Shown: positions 34,931-48,500 of the stretch, piece after piece
Layout: every line of letters begins with the position of its first letter
Position numbering within the stretch: position 1 is the stretch's first letter
Source: Heliocidaris erythrogramma
Lineage: Eukaryota; Echinodermata; Echinoidea; Camarodonta; Echinometridae
Direction of reading: 5' to 3'
Assembly (NCBI GenBank): GCA_025617745.1
Contig: CM046853.1
Span: 3,220,873 to 3,284,872, forward strand
DNA: 64,000 nt
The notes under the pieces: model-generated
Told to the model about the DNA's origin: nothing
Database searches by the model: none
The model's input: only the letters and a program-made list of their open reading frames with translations
Translations under genes and position numbers: made by a program

Positions 34931-35002
34931 AAGTTTAGTTCTAGTTCTTACCGATAAAGGCGTAGTAACTGGCTATACTGTCGTAGACTACAGTACTGAA
35001 TA

Positions 35003-35153
35003 ATGCCTTTGGTAATTATGTGTGGATACCCATGTAGCGGGAAAAGTACACGAACTGATCAGCTCCGGTCATTTATTGAATCATCTACCGACAAAAAATG
35101 TCTCGTCATTAACGATGATAGCTCTGGAATCAACAAAAACGCTGTCTATGCAG
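35003..35153 (+). CDS. KTI12: KTI12 coding exon 1
   Basis: Residues 1-50 and one base of codon 51: P-loop GYPCSGKST then INDDSSGINKNAVYA. Donor CAG|GTAAGT. Confidence 0.95.
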
Positions 35154-38100
35154 GTAAGTGAAATGGTGTAGTGGAATTGGATGTCGTCCCATGTATTGTA
35201 TTCTGTGTTAGTTATTTCAGTTGGAAGCATGTAGCATGTAACATGTAGGCCTAGTATTAATAATTTAATTGCAACATATGCGCAATGAATATATAGTGCG
35301 CATGTATAAAAGGACAATCCAACCTTGGTAATAAGTTGATTTGTTTGAAAGCAGAAAAATAAAAACACAATAGTGAAAGTTTGAAAGAAATCGGACAAGG
35401 AATAAGATTAAGAAACTTAAGACAAGTTAGTTAAAAAAACTTATGAATATTTGAAAAATGAGCCATGAGGTCACTAGACACTACATCTAATAGGGTCAAA
35501 AGGAGTAATTTTTCATGGGCAATCTGCTTATCACAATGCAAGTTGAGCCAGGGTGATCCCTTTGCAGCAAATGTAAACGGCGAAAATTGGTATCCGAAAT
35601 GGGAGATTGTTTCCCAAACAGGCTAACAAAATTCTTACCAAAAGTCTCTTACAATATTTTATTGGCCGTCTGCCTCTACTGCCCATAAACTGATTCATCC
35701 AGCAATGACGAAAAAATGTAGGTAAATTCCATCTTACATGTACATGAGATCTACATTGATATTGATGTGTTGGGTCTTTTCACTCACGGGTACATTTCTG
35801 TAAAATAGTTGGTATTTTCTGTCGCATGTACTAAAGGTATGGGGGAAAAAATAAGATAAATATTTTAAATACTTGCTTTCAAATTCAGCCCTTAAAAATC
35901 TCACTCCTACCTCAAATGGCCGTTAGGAAGAACTTTTGATATTTTCAGCAAAATCCAAAGTCAAAATCTTGTCCGAAACCGGAGAAATCCCCGCCGATTT
36001 GTTTCGCGATCGCGTGTTGTTTACATACTGCCGATTTCTTAGACTAAAATCGGCCAATAAAATTTTTGTCCACGAAGAAACTCAGGATCACAAGCGCACA
36101 TTGATCTTTACGATCGCTCACACAGAAAATCGGGACTTTTCCGTGTACGCCATAGGGACCGAATTTTTAAGGACAAAAATCTTTTGGGGAGATGTCAGCG
36201 CCCGCGGCGGCCAGGAAATGTACACAATGACTCCGATAGCTCGTTTCGCGAGAATCAACAGTAAATTACGGATTTCATTTTTGGAAATATCTTTTCCAAC
36301 ATCGGTGAGTTGAATTTATTGTATTTCTTGGATATTTTGGGGTCGGTTTTTGTAAATTAAATGCCGATTTTGAGTGAATATTGGTGACTTTTGTGCAGTG
36401 GTGTTTTAAAAAGTTGAGGTGTATGACTGCCTACATTCTACACACAAAGTATAGGAATGTAGCTATGAGTGGTGTAGCAGTATTTTTTTGTCATGTTGTA
36501 AATTGGAATTTGTATTATTGTATTATGTTGCAAATAAGGGTTATAGGGTGGGGCAGTCCAAGATATCCACCCACCCCCTCCCCCTCCCCCCGCTCACTGT
36601 CTCAGACTTCGCAGGAATGTCGCGATCTGGAAATCTCTCATGAAAGGCTGCAGGATCTCAGAGCAAGCCAATCCTGTTATGATCAGCACCTTATGTTCTG
36701 TGGTCAGGTGCATGGTCAGGCAAGCTAAGGATGTTTTGCTTAATTATCAGCCTTTTTATACCCCAACCATCTTTAATATTCCTTTTCATTTCCCATGTTT
36801 GTGTAAATTCATCCAAGTATTAAGTCCATTGTCAGCTGCTAGGCCACAGGAAAGCTGAATGGATTTATACTCAACTATCCACTCATTTGGGCAGAAATCA
36901 AGAATCATCTTACTTGTTCTCTGGCATACATCTTTCATTTTTTTATGCCTGAGGTGTCATGTAAAAGAGAAAATTGTGACTTTTTCTGTGACGTTTTTCT
37001 CTTTTCACAGTAATTATGTTTACTACCCTAAAAACTCACTAAAAATTGCAATTTGTGTGTGCAAATGAAATTTTGGTAGCACCACTTTCTATTGTATAAT
37101 TCAATCATGTGTGAATTATGAATAATAAGTTGTGGGGCAATTCCATGGTTAGTTACGTTACACTTTATCAAATTTTAATATTTTTGATACAGATAATTCA
37201 ATAGCTTTTTCATGTGAAGTCCTACTCTTGCAAATATATATTCACCTAACAAAGGTCTACAGTACATAAAGAAATCAAAAGTAAATTAATAAAATAAGAG
37301 CTGTAATGAGAACGTTTGATGACGGTTAGTTACGTTACAAAAAAAGGACATAAGAAACAAACCAAAGTTTTTGGAAAAATATTCCTCCTTATTGTATTGT
37401 ACCTCAAACTTGGAGCCATATCAGTATTACTTCTTAAATGATGACAAATGTTGCCTCAAATTGCTTAGAGATTGTATCTCTCAATTTGTTTAAGTAGAGC
37501 CCAAAACCTTGGTTAGTAACGTTACAGTTTGTCCAGTACTACATATTTGAGATTTTTATACCTTTTCAACAGCTTATTATTGCCTACTTACTTTTAAATT
37601 GGTGTGACTAAATGCCTTACAAATTATCTAATCGAAAAATTCACAAAATATGCAGTATATATCTGTCCATGACTAAAAAACTGTGTGAAGTCCCATCTAT
37701 CTAAATTTGTGTATGGTTCGGATTCTTCTATAAGGGGCAATATTAAATAAAATTGTTTTTGGTGAGTATGAAACCTCTTTGTGAAAACAATTCCTGTATT
37801 TATTTAAACCCCAAAAATCGACCTGAATTTAAGAAAGAGCAAAAATAAAGTTTGGCCTGATGTCCACTTAATCATGGAATTGCCCTGTGCATCAAATGAA
37901 AGAAGAGAAGCAGAGCTTTACATACATGTATATCTCATGAAGGAAATTATTAATTATGATAGAAAATTTCTGCCATGAAATCCAGTTTCCTTTTTTCTGG
38001 GACACAATGTATAAAAGGTTGCAAATAATAGGTGATTGATTTTCACAATTATTTTCTTTAATCATGTGCACAGATTCCAAGAAAGAAAAAGATGCAAGAG

Positions 38101-41100
38101 GAAAGCTAAAGTCATCAACACAAAGGTAAAGCTCAGTTATAAACTAGCTTTAAAGAGCTCATATGTTGATTTTTTTCCGACCCCCAATTGCAAGAAATAT
38201 GGTTTGTAAATAAATAATAAACATATTGAAATAAAGGTTTCATCAATTTTAGCAAATAAAATAGATTTTTTTGCCTAAAATGTACCCTTGATTATTGCCC
38301 TTATTGAGCCAGATTTCTCAAACAGACCGATAAACATCGAAGCGGGGTTGACCTGCTATGACGTCACTGGGTAGAGTTGATCAATTCATCCAGGTCAATT
38401 CATCCGGTGCATAATGCGCGCTATTGAAATCGTGTGTAAAAAAACCAACATCAACGAGTAATAATAATAATAATATGTTCATTTATTGCAACCATGTAAT
38501 ATCACAGTTGGATTAAAAACAATGTAGAAATTGAATACATAATTATAAAAATGTTACATTCAAATTCAAATACATAAAAGAAAATGAAAGAAAATATATA
38601 TATGTATACAATTATAAACTATGATATATTATCTAATTAAAATATCTAACAATGCATTACAGTTATTAACAATTCGAACAGGATTACACAGATGAAATGG
38701 AATAGGAGACTGGAAACTGGAAACCTGAATCACATACCTCAAGAGTATTAGCAATAAGATTTGAAAGAAAAGAAAGAAAAGAGATATCAGAGGAAAAAAG
38801 AGACGTCCCCAAGGAATCCATCAACACTGTCGACATGTATAATATGTAATATCGCAATAACACAGACGAAACTGACTTCAGACCAACAAAAATGGTATGT
38901 TTATTTCAATGACGCACCATTGCCGGTCCGAAGCCGGCCTTGCCGACGCGACCGCGACACAATAGACCATAGCTACTGAAAGTTGTATAAACACCAAGGG
39001 ACAAAGCTCTCCTTATACCTTTTCGTTTTACAGAGAGGCAGTGGGAATATTTTTTTTTTTTTAATTTCTAATTTCATACTTATCTTCCTTTTTAAATTTT
39101 TTTTTAAAAACGAGAGTTGCTTTCTTTTGGGGGAATCCTTACGTTTTGTGGCAAAATGCCACAAAATTGCGTTGTGTGTGTGGGGGGAGGGGGGGGTGTT
39201 ACAATACTTTAAAGAACACCAACATCAGTTTCTTCACCTTTCTAAAGCTCAATAAGCAACAGAATTTGTGGGTGAAGTTTGTGAAAATTCGGCGAAAAGA
39301 TTTCACACACAGCAAGCATGCACAAATTTGTACTATTGTGGGGACCATTTCAAAAAATCAGCCTTCGAACGTCACTGCAAGATTGACTTTGGAGATGTAG
39401 CTGGCCCGAAATACAAGGCTAAAATGTAAACTAGTTTTCATATAATATTTAACAAAACTGATGGATTTTATACCGATGTGTTGGCTCAGTCAGTAGAGCG
39501 CTCGTCTCACAATCGGGAGGTCGTGGGTTCGAACCTCGGCTGCGTCATACCAAAAGACGTTAAAAGATGGGAGTTGCTGCTACCTTGTTTGGCGTTCAAC
39601 AATTGAAAGGATAGAGCAACGTCGATCTGGCGCTGCACAGTGGCTGCCGGGCCCACGATCAATTGGGCAAAAAGAATTTCCATTTTCGGTTAATAAAATT
39701 TGGAGCGGATTATTAGGTGGTCTGTCATTTATGACAGACCTCCTTTTAATTTTGTCAGAATTTTCTTCTTTATTAGGTGGTCTGTCATTTATGACATGAC
39801 CTCCTTTTAGTTTTGTCAAAATTTTTCTTTATTTCTTCTTTTTATAACAAATACTTGTGGCCACCAAATCTCAAAATTGGCCAGGTCAATATCATCGAGT
39901 TTCATGTCATGTATGAGGTCAATCATGGACATGGTCCATTAAAGTAGAACACTGATGATTTTAAATATTGGCTTAATACTTATTATTGCATAGATGGCAT
40001 AAATTAAACAAGGTTATCCAAATTTAAAGCTTGGAAACATTTGAATTAATGATTATTATCAATTATAAAACGGTAAAATACAGCCCCCGATATAGCAGCT
40101 GAAAAGCTCCTTGAACGCTGCTGAGATGTGTGACGACACAAGGGGGGCGAGCCCTGTCTAAGCAGACGATGTCCCATAACATTATACACATTTTTCAGTG
40201 CCTGTTTTGTCATCTCCTCTTCACTTATTTCTCTTACTTGACTAGCGTCAGTCTTAATGTTAGTCTGTTGCCTCACTCTTAACTTCGTGTATGGTATTAT
40301 TTTGATGAAAAATGCAGCGTTAAAAAAATAAAGGAATCAGTCACTTGTAAACAAAATAAGACGCCATTGTATTTTCAGCTGCTTGCACCGCGGCATGTTC
40401 GGCGTTTCAAGAGGGAACGAATACCATCCAGCTATTATTCGCAGGGCTTTTCAATTTGAAAATGGGGTTTATTTCATTGATCATTGACCCTTCTCCTGTG
40501 TATTTACAATCAAACGGTTTTAGTTATCAGAATCAGTTCACTTTCCCTTTTAGAATGGTGTGAAATAAGGTCATGTTTAAATGTACCAAACTCTTTATAA
40601 TTTGATAAATAATTGCATTGCAATTACGTTCATTCATTATAGGACGTCGTCTGCTTAAGCAGGATCGATCCCTCGTATGACGACATCAAAACATCGCTAT
40701 ATTTCTGGCGAATCCTCGGATATTCCACATGCTGAGAAGAGCTTTTATTTATGTTGTTTTTATAATCATCATATACGCAGTTGACATAAAACTTATACGA
40801 TTGCCATCTGTAAGCTTCCCAATTTCTAGTGATACATTAATTGCCATATTTGTGATTTTCTTGAGTGTTCTACTTTAAGCTTTTTGAGGTCATCAGGTTA
40901 TCGTGACGTCATCAAGACGCCATTTTGTAAATTTACAAGATCGATTATATCTTCATAATCGATCATCAAAAATCAACTATATTCACATCACATAAACTTC
41001 ACATGACGGGTCATCAAGTCATGTCCTCACAGGTCATCTAGAGGTCAGGACATGCGCGTACGCGCGGGTCAAAATTTAAAAATGCTCAAAATCATGTAGG

Positions 41101-44100
41101 ATCAAGTCTGCACACGTTTCAGGTCATTTTGAGCATTTCAAAAATGTCCGTGCGAAAGTGTCCGTAAAGTCGTAAATAACGTTAAAACGCTGTTTTTTGG
41201 ATTGATTTGCAATCCTGACACTTTTCTTTATCATTTCCATCAACTTGGAATCAATTTCAATCAATAATAAGGTCGTACGGGGGCGTCAAAGTTCAAAATC
41301 CGTGCGCGCATCTATGGCGAAAATAACGTAAAAACGTGCAAAAACATGCCTCTACAAAATTAACTCTAGCTCTTTAAATAGTCCACAAACCCCCCAATTT
41401 TTTGTCATCATCAGGTAGGGTATGAATCAAAGATTTCATTTCATGTATCATTTGACCCTTATAAACATTATGACGTCATCAAAATGGCGCCAGAAATCAA
41501 AATTTTCATTTTTCATGTTTTGACGTCATCACCTTTATGCAAATTTGGCTCTAGATTTGTAATTATTGGTCGTTTTTCGCCCAGATTTTGATATGTCATA
41601 GCTGAGACAATTCTCTACAAGATCAGTTGCCAGGATTTTTCATTTTGATGACGTCATTATAGTGAAATTTTCAATTAAAGATGCCATGTCAGAATTTTCC
41701 CTATTCGCGTGTTATGTCTATGGAAGATGACTTTTTTTCGAATCATGAATCTACATGACATTGTTCTTTGAGCAGTATCTCAGTTATTTCTGGTCTATTT
41801 CCTCCCAGATTTTAATATGTTGTAGCTGAGACTATAAGCTTTTGTGAATGTGGTCTCCAATTTTTGATCAGATGTCGGGATCATGCCCAATTTTGAACTA
41901 CAAAATAGGATTTGAGAATCCCGTTTTTCGTTTACGTGTAATCTCTATGGGAAATATTTTGGTATATTGGTCAAAGCACTTGCCTCCCAATCCGGTGACC
42001 CAGGTTCGATCCCCGGTGGGTCCATTAAAATTTTTTTAATGGACGTCGTTTTCTTGTCCATCTTTTCCTTAATTTCTCGTCCATCCTGCCATCTACAACG
42101 AAAAAAAATGGTTGAACTTTGGAGGAAATGTTTGACCATTTTACTTCCAACTTAAAAATTCTTCACATTTTTGCTTATTTTCCTCCCATTGAGAAATGAA
42201 TAAACGGGAAATTTCATACTAATTTCCCGAAAACCACCAAAACCACCATTTTTTTGCGAGGCCCATTACTTAAAAACTAAATCTTGAATCTTTTTGAAAT
42301 TTGGCACAGACATGAGGCTTGGTAGGACAATTACGCTGTGAAAATCACAAGGCTATGATGTCATTATAAATTTATCCAGGTGCCATTTTCTGAAAATCAA
42401 CTTATGGCCATGTACGTTAATAACGAAATGTCATTGTTCCTTCATATTTCGCATGCTCAATTTGACTGTCATCACATATATAACCATGATATCATCATTG
42501 TCGTCGACCCTATCATGATTACTATCTTGCCCAATCATCATCATATATTACAATTTACCAGTTTAAGACAGACCACCTAATTCGTCTTCAGTGACGAATT
42601 AAATTTCTAGTTATTTCTTTCTTTTTATTACAAATTTTTGTGGCCACCAAATCTCAAAATCGGCCAGGTCAATATCATCGAGTTTCATGTCATGTATGAG
42701 GTCAATCATAGACATGGTCCATTAAGCTTTTGGAGGTCATCAGGTCATCGTGACGTCATCAAGACGCCATTTTGTAAATTTACAAGATCGATTATATCTT
42801 CATAATCGATCATCAAAAATCAACTATATTCACATCACACAAACTTCACTTGACGGGTCATCAAGTCATGTCCTCACAGGTCATCTAGAGGTCAGGACGT
42901 GCGCATACACGCGCGTCAAAATTTCAAAATGCTCAAAATCACGTAGGATCAAATCTGCACACGTTTCAGGTCATTTTGAGCAAATTTCAAAAATTTGCGC
43001 TCGCGTTTTCCCGTATTCCACCATGACAGAGCCTACACTCGACGTTTTTTCTCATGTACTCTCATAGGCCTGTATTCTGAACTCCGGTTTAACTTAAACC
43101 ATGGTCTAAATGTGTGGTTTTACTATGGGTAGCCAAACATGTCAAAAATCTGTTCACACTGTATTTTCCTTATGTTTACTGGTTTCTGGTCTCATGCTTT
43201 AATGATCAAGAAAACTATTCTACAATCATTCCCAGAAATTTGTTATTACCAAAAATGCTGAAAAATTGAATATCGACTGTTAGAGATTTGTGTCACATTT
43301 GGCTACCCATAGTTAAACCACATATTTAGACCATGGTTTAAGTTACACCGGAGTTCAGAATACGGGCCATAGAATATAAAATTTTGAGCAATTTTATACC
43401 TTTTTTATGCCTCCGCCCACCGTAGGTGGTGCCGGAGGCATTTTGTTTTCGGGTCGTCCGTCCGTCCGTCCGTCCGTCCCCTTTTCGTTCTCGCGATAAC
43501 TTCAAAACCGTTTGGCGGATCAGTTTGTAACTTGGCCCATGTATGCATATGGGAGGGACGATGAACTGATTAGATTTTGGGGTCTCAAGGTCAAAGGTCA
43601 TAGAGGTCATTATATACATAAAAATGGTTCGTTCTCGCGATAACTTCAAAACCGTTTGCCGGATCAGTTTGTAACTTGGCCCATGTATGCATATGGGAGG
43701 GACGATGAACTGATTAGATTTTGGGGTCTCAAGGTCAAAGGTCAAAGGTCATAGAGGTCATTATATACATAAAATTGGTTCGTTCTCGCGATAACTTCAA
43801 AACCGTTCGGCGGATCAGTTTGTAACTTGGCCCATGTATGCATATGGGAGGGATGATGAACTGATTAGAGTTTGAGGTCAAAGGTCATAGAGGTCATTAT
43901 ATACATAAAAATGGTTCGTTCTTGTGATAACGTAGGAACTGTTTGGCGGATCAACTTCTAACCTGGCCCATGTTTGCATATGGGAGGGACGATGAACTGA
44001 TTAGATTTTAGGGTCTCAAGGTCAAAGGTCAAAGGTCATAGAGGTCATTATATACATAAAAATGGTTCGTGATGTATGGAGTCTAGGCCTACCTATTTTA

Positions 44101-45468
44101 GACATTTCAAGGGGACAGTGGTCTATTTGTTATAAAATATCTATTTCCTTGGTGTATTTGATGATGTAAGTCATCAATGGTAATTAAGTTTTTTATTTGA
44201 AAATAAAATGAAATAAATTTTTTCTGTCTCCTGTGCTTTTGAAGTGAAAAGATTTGTAATTTTGATGGACCAATCCTTTTTAAAGTGTACATGTATGCCA
44301 TACATTGCCAATCTGATGATGGCGGAGGCATAAATTCCGACCGCGCGTGGTCGGAGATTCATCTAGGTAGTTATCTTTCTATGACCATTAATAAGGAAAT
44401 TATCGTCCGTCAAAGTTTGCAGCACGCGCGGGCGCGATCCCTCACTATAGGCCATATATGGGCAAAAACATGCCTATACAAAATTCACTGTAGCTCGTTA
44501 GATAGTCCGTTGTCAGGTAGGGTATGAATCATAGATTTCATTTCATGTATCATTTGACCCTTATAAACATTATGACATCATCAAAATGGCGCCAGAAGTC
44601 AAAATTTCCATTTTTCATGTTTTGATGTCATCACATTTATGCAAATTTGGCTCTAGATTTTAATATGTTGTAGCTGAGGCAATTTCCTACAAAATCAGTT
44701 CCCACGGTTTTTCATTTTGACAACGGCATCATGGTCTAATTTTACAATATATATGGACATGTCAATTTCCACTGTTTTACACGTATTGTCTATGAGAAAC
44801 GACTTTTGATGAAACCTTGATTCTGCATTCCCATCTTCTTATTGCAAAACCTCGGTCATCCGTGCTCCAAATTCGCCGAAATTGAAATATGTTGTAGCCT
44901 GATAAATACTCTTTCTATGTGGGTTCAGTTTTTTTCAATCTGATGACGGGATCATTGTCAATTTTTAACTACAAAATGAGAATCCAGTTTTTCGTTTACG
45001 TGTTATCTCTATGGGAAATATTTTGGTATATTGGTCAAAGCACTTGCCTCCCATTCCGGTGACCCAGGTTCGATCCCCGGTGGGTCCATTATTATTATTA
45101 ATTTTTTTGGCTTCTTTTTGCCTTTCATTTTACCATCCTCTTTGACTATTATAACATAAACAATCACAAACCATGTAATAAACTGCCTTATTTTGCATGT
45201 TATGTCTATTAGAAAGTAGTGTGCAGTAGTTTGTGTACAACCCTATGGAGATTTTGATTCCCCGTCGTGTATTAGAGCTATGGGGTCGTCAGTCATCAGT
45301 CCTAATAAGGTCAAGTTCCCGCATCTTTTTCAAGGTCATAAGATTATTGTGACGTCATCCAGGCGCCATTTTGTAAAAATCAACTTATTCTTCTTCACTA
45401 AATGTCATTTCTCTTTCATATTTGGCATGGCTAAGGTCAATGTCATTTCAGTCATGGTCATCACCATT

Positions 45469-45524
<56 letters not shown>

Positions 45525-48500
45525 TATCATGAATATCATGATATTCATGATGATGATGATGATGATTATCATCAACTTCATTATCATCATCACTGTCATG
45601 ATGATATAATGATCATCATGATTATCAACATCATTATCGTCATCACTCTCATGATATTCATGATGATGATGATGATGATTATCATCAACATCATTATCAT
45701 CATCACTGTCATGATATAATGATGATAGTGATGATATAATAGATTATTATTATATAATCAATCACCATCATTATATCATCTTCATCATGATAATCATCAC
45801 CATTATCATCATCACCATAATCATCATGATCTTATTATCATTGTCGTCGACCCTATCATGATTACTATCTTGCCCAATCATCATCATATCTTACAAAACC
45901 ATTTACCAGTTCAAGACAGACCACCTAATTCGTCTTCAGTGACAAATTAAATTTCTAGTTATTATTATTATTATTTGGAAACATAATTTTGAAGTATCAA
46001 AATCATGTCGAGCAAAGTTTCTCTTCACTCTCGGTTGCCAGTACATGCTATGTTGTGCAGCAGTACACCGCGGAGGTCATACGACTCTACCCAATGACGT
46101 CAGTGCTAATAGAAAAGTAAACAAGCTAGCATTTTGCCGAATTGGACTGCGAGACAATTTCAAACCCTCAAAAAGGTGATTTTTATTTTTAAAAAATTGC
46201 ACTTTCTAGTTGAGCTCTTCGAAAAATTTAAAAAGGATTGTTTTCTTTGATACACAGATTTTATAAAAAAAAAATAAAAACGCATACCACTTCTTTTCTT
46301 AATATGAGCTCTTTAAAGAGAAGGTTGAGTTCTGGGAAATGGGAAAGGTGAAAAGTTATTTGTGAGCATTCTCGATCCTTTTGTGTCATTTTGGAAGAAC
46401 ATCACTGTAGAAATGGATTGCTCTTCATATGCCCTCATATTTGAAATATATATATATATATATAAATATCACATGTGTGTACAGTCCAATATGTACCCAT
46501 TTCTGTGTGTAGTGCATATATGCTTTTCATCGAGATCGTGTCAATTTTGTATCATTTTAATGATTTCTCGCAGTATACACAAATTCTTATGTAGACATGA
46601 TCAACCTTTCCCAATAGACCGCTTCTGTAATGTATAGAAATTTATGCACATATGTTCGCTGAGCACCTAGTGACGAGCTATTCCATTAACCTGCTTTTTA
46701 TAAATGAGCCTCAATGCCTGGAATCCAGTTTGCATACATTATTTGTTGCTATGTCCGGCAAGTCTCTGAAAAGCTTTGTTTGAAAGGTATGTATAAAATT
46801 TGCATACATTACCGAAGCGGTCTATTGCTTTGACACGGTTGCTTTCACAATGTAATCACATGACCAGAACTCAACTTTATCTTTAAACAGCTTTGTGTGG
46901 CAAACACTAATTTGCATACCGATATGTAGATGAAACAATATGTTGTGCACAGCCAAAACCTAGATTCAAAATGACTAGTAACATGTCCCTATCTCATCAA
47001 TCTCAGGGTTACAAAAATAAAGTACCGGAATGACCCTTGCTTCAAAATCTTCAAATACTGATTTGAAAGTGTTAGAATCTTTAGCAGTTTTAGCCTCACA
47101 AGAATACTGACTAATTTTCACTACATTTTTTTTAGTGGTTAGTTTAATTTTTATGGCACAAGTTTGTCATTCTGTTTCAAATATTTAGTCAGAAATATTC
47201 TATTTGAAATACATAAGGTAGTGTTGTGTTCAGGATATGTTTCACTTGCATATCAAGTTACTTCCAGTCAAAGCCTGCTACATTTGGTGAACTTCAGTTC
47301 TTTGAGCAAAGTCAAAGAATGAGCTTTTTACAGAAGGCTCTTTGAAAGATTAGAAAATTACTATTTGATTATCAATTAATAAATACTACTGGCTAACAAA
47401 TACCCCAGTTCTACTCAGCTAAGGCTTCTGAGGCCTGGTCTGAGGCCATCACTAGACGTCAAAAAGGCCAAAACTTTGTGGTGTATTTAAAAGGTCAATT
47501 GTCTGTATACAATTTTCTACAGCCAAAATGAACCAAATCTGGACAAGTGATTGGCAATCTATTGAAGCAAAGGCTACAAATATGTTGTAGGCACATTCAT
47601 CTACTTATAATGTTGTTTATGGAAATAGGAACACACTGCTATGAGATGAATTTGTAATCTCTTGTCATGAAAAAATATTTACTCATTAATATGAAATTGC
47701 TCTCTTTCAGATTGCTGTCAAAAGATGATGTTATCATTCTGGACTCGCTGAATTATATTAAAGGTATATAAAACCTATGCCATCAGATGTGATTTGAGAA
47801 ATAAAAATTTGTGCAAAAATGTTTAAAAAAATTAGTTTCATGAACTTCCTGTTATTTTAAACTGAAAATACCCATTTTAAACTGAAAATACCCATGTTCT
47901 ACTCAGTCAAGGCTGCACATGAGAAGGCTTGGTCTGAGGCCATGGCTTGACTATGGTCCGAGGCCATCGCTAGACTGGTCCGAGGCCATCGTTAGATGTG
48001 TTTTATGGGGGGCAGCCCCTCTCAAAGTAATCAGTCATTGGCTATGGTGGCCCGCAAGTAAGCACGGAAAATAACGAGGATAACAAGGGAGAAAACAAAA
48101 ATTTAGTAGAAAAGAAGAAAATGGTGTTCAAAGGAAATATGAAAAAAATTGAAGTAGGTAAAAAAAAAAAAGAATCAGAAAAGTAAATGAAGAAGCAGAA
48201 GGAAAAAAAAAGAAAGAAGAGAATGAAAGTAAAGAGAAAATTAGAAGAATAAATTGAGATGGAAGGTTTAAGGGGAATAAATTGAGATGGAAGGTTTAAG
48301 TAGAATAAATTGAGATGGAAGGGTATAAAAGCACAAGAAACAGACAAATTATTATTTTAAGGATAAAAGAACAGAAGAAAAACAGGATAGATAGAGAAAA
48401 GGCATGTAAGAAAAGGAAATAATACAGTGAAAGGTGAAAAGAATTAATTACAACAAATCAGGAGAAATAGAAGAAAGTGGAGAAGAGGAAAAAGTTGGAA

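Larger units (their letters stand above)
39711..42610 (+). mobile_element. Helentron-like (Helitron2) non-autonomous element, copy 1
   Basis: The 5' end has ATTAGGTGGTCTGTC (39712), duplicated 60 bp later at 39772, each with a hairpin GGTCTGTCAT-TT-ATGACAGACC or a variant. The inverse, GACAGACCACCTAAT, lies near but not at the 3' end (42567-42581). It is followed by a stem-loop (AATTCGTC / GACGAATT), ten bases and CTAG, then TT. An asymmetric inverted repeat plus a terminal hairpin and CTAG is the signature of Helitron-like rolling-circle elements. No Rep/helicase is present. A 932-bp TTAA-flanked element is inserted in it. Confidence 0.7.
42611..45958 (+). mobile_element. Helentron-like element, copy 2, head-to-tail with copy 1
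   Basis: Begins immediately after copy 1's CTAG with sequence homologous to about 39827 onward (TTTGTGGCCACCAAATCTCA), so the first 115 bp of the element is absent. It ends in the same stem-loop and CTAG at 45955-45958. It contains a CATAG-flanked MITE, a tandem-repeat TIR element, the tRNA-like segment and a long (ATC)n tract. Otherwise collinear with copy 1 over GTCATCGTGACGTCATCAAG and later blocks. Confidence 0.7.

Noticed and set aside
34711-34938. 75-codon frame over the CpG-rich block upstream of KTI12
   Set aside because: Open because of GC-rich composition; Arg/Ala/Pro-rich with no similarity; better read as promoter or 5' UTR.
39478-39550. Intact tRNA gene (valine CAC)
   Set aside because: Mismatches in the anticodon, T and acceptor stems and an attached SINE body; read as a SINE head.
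41962-42023. Intact tRNA-Gly gene
   Set aside because: No 5' acceptor strand pairs with the 3' end; the segment belongs to both Helentron copies.
43338-43745. 135-codon repeat protein (SNQFIVPPICIHGPSYKL twice)
   Set aside because: Reads through the tandem-repeat TIR element; repeated peptide mirrors the DNA repeat.
45280-45609. Ile/Met-rich frames over the (ATC)n tract
   Set aside because: Microsatellite translation, open in several frames at once.
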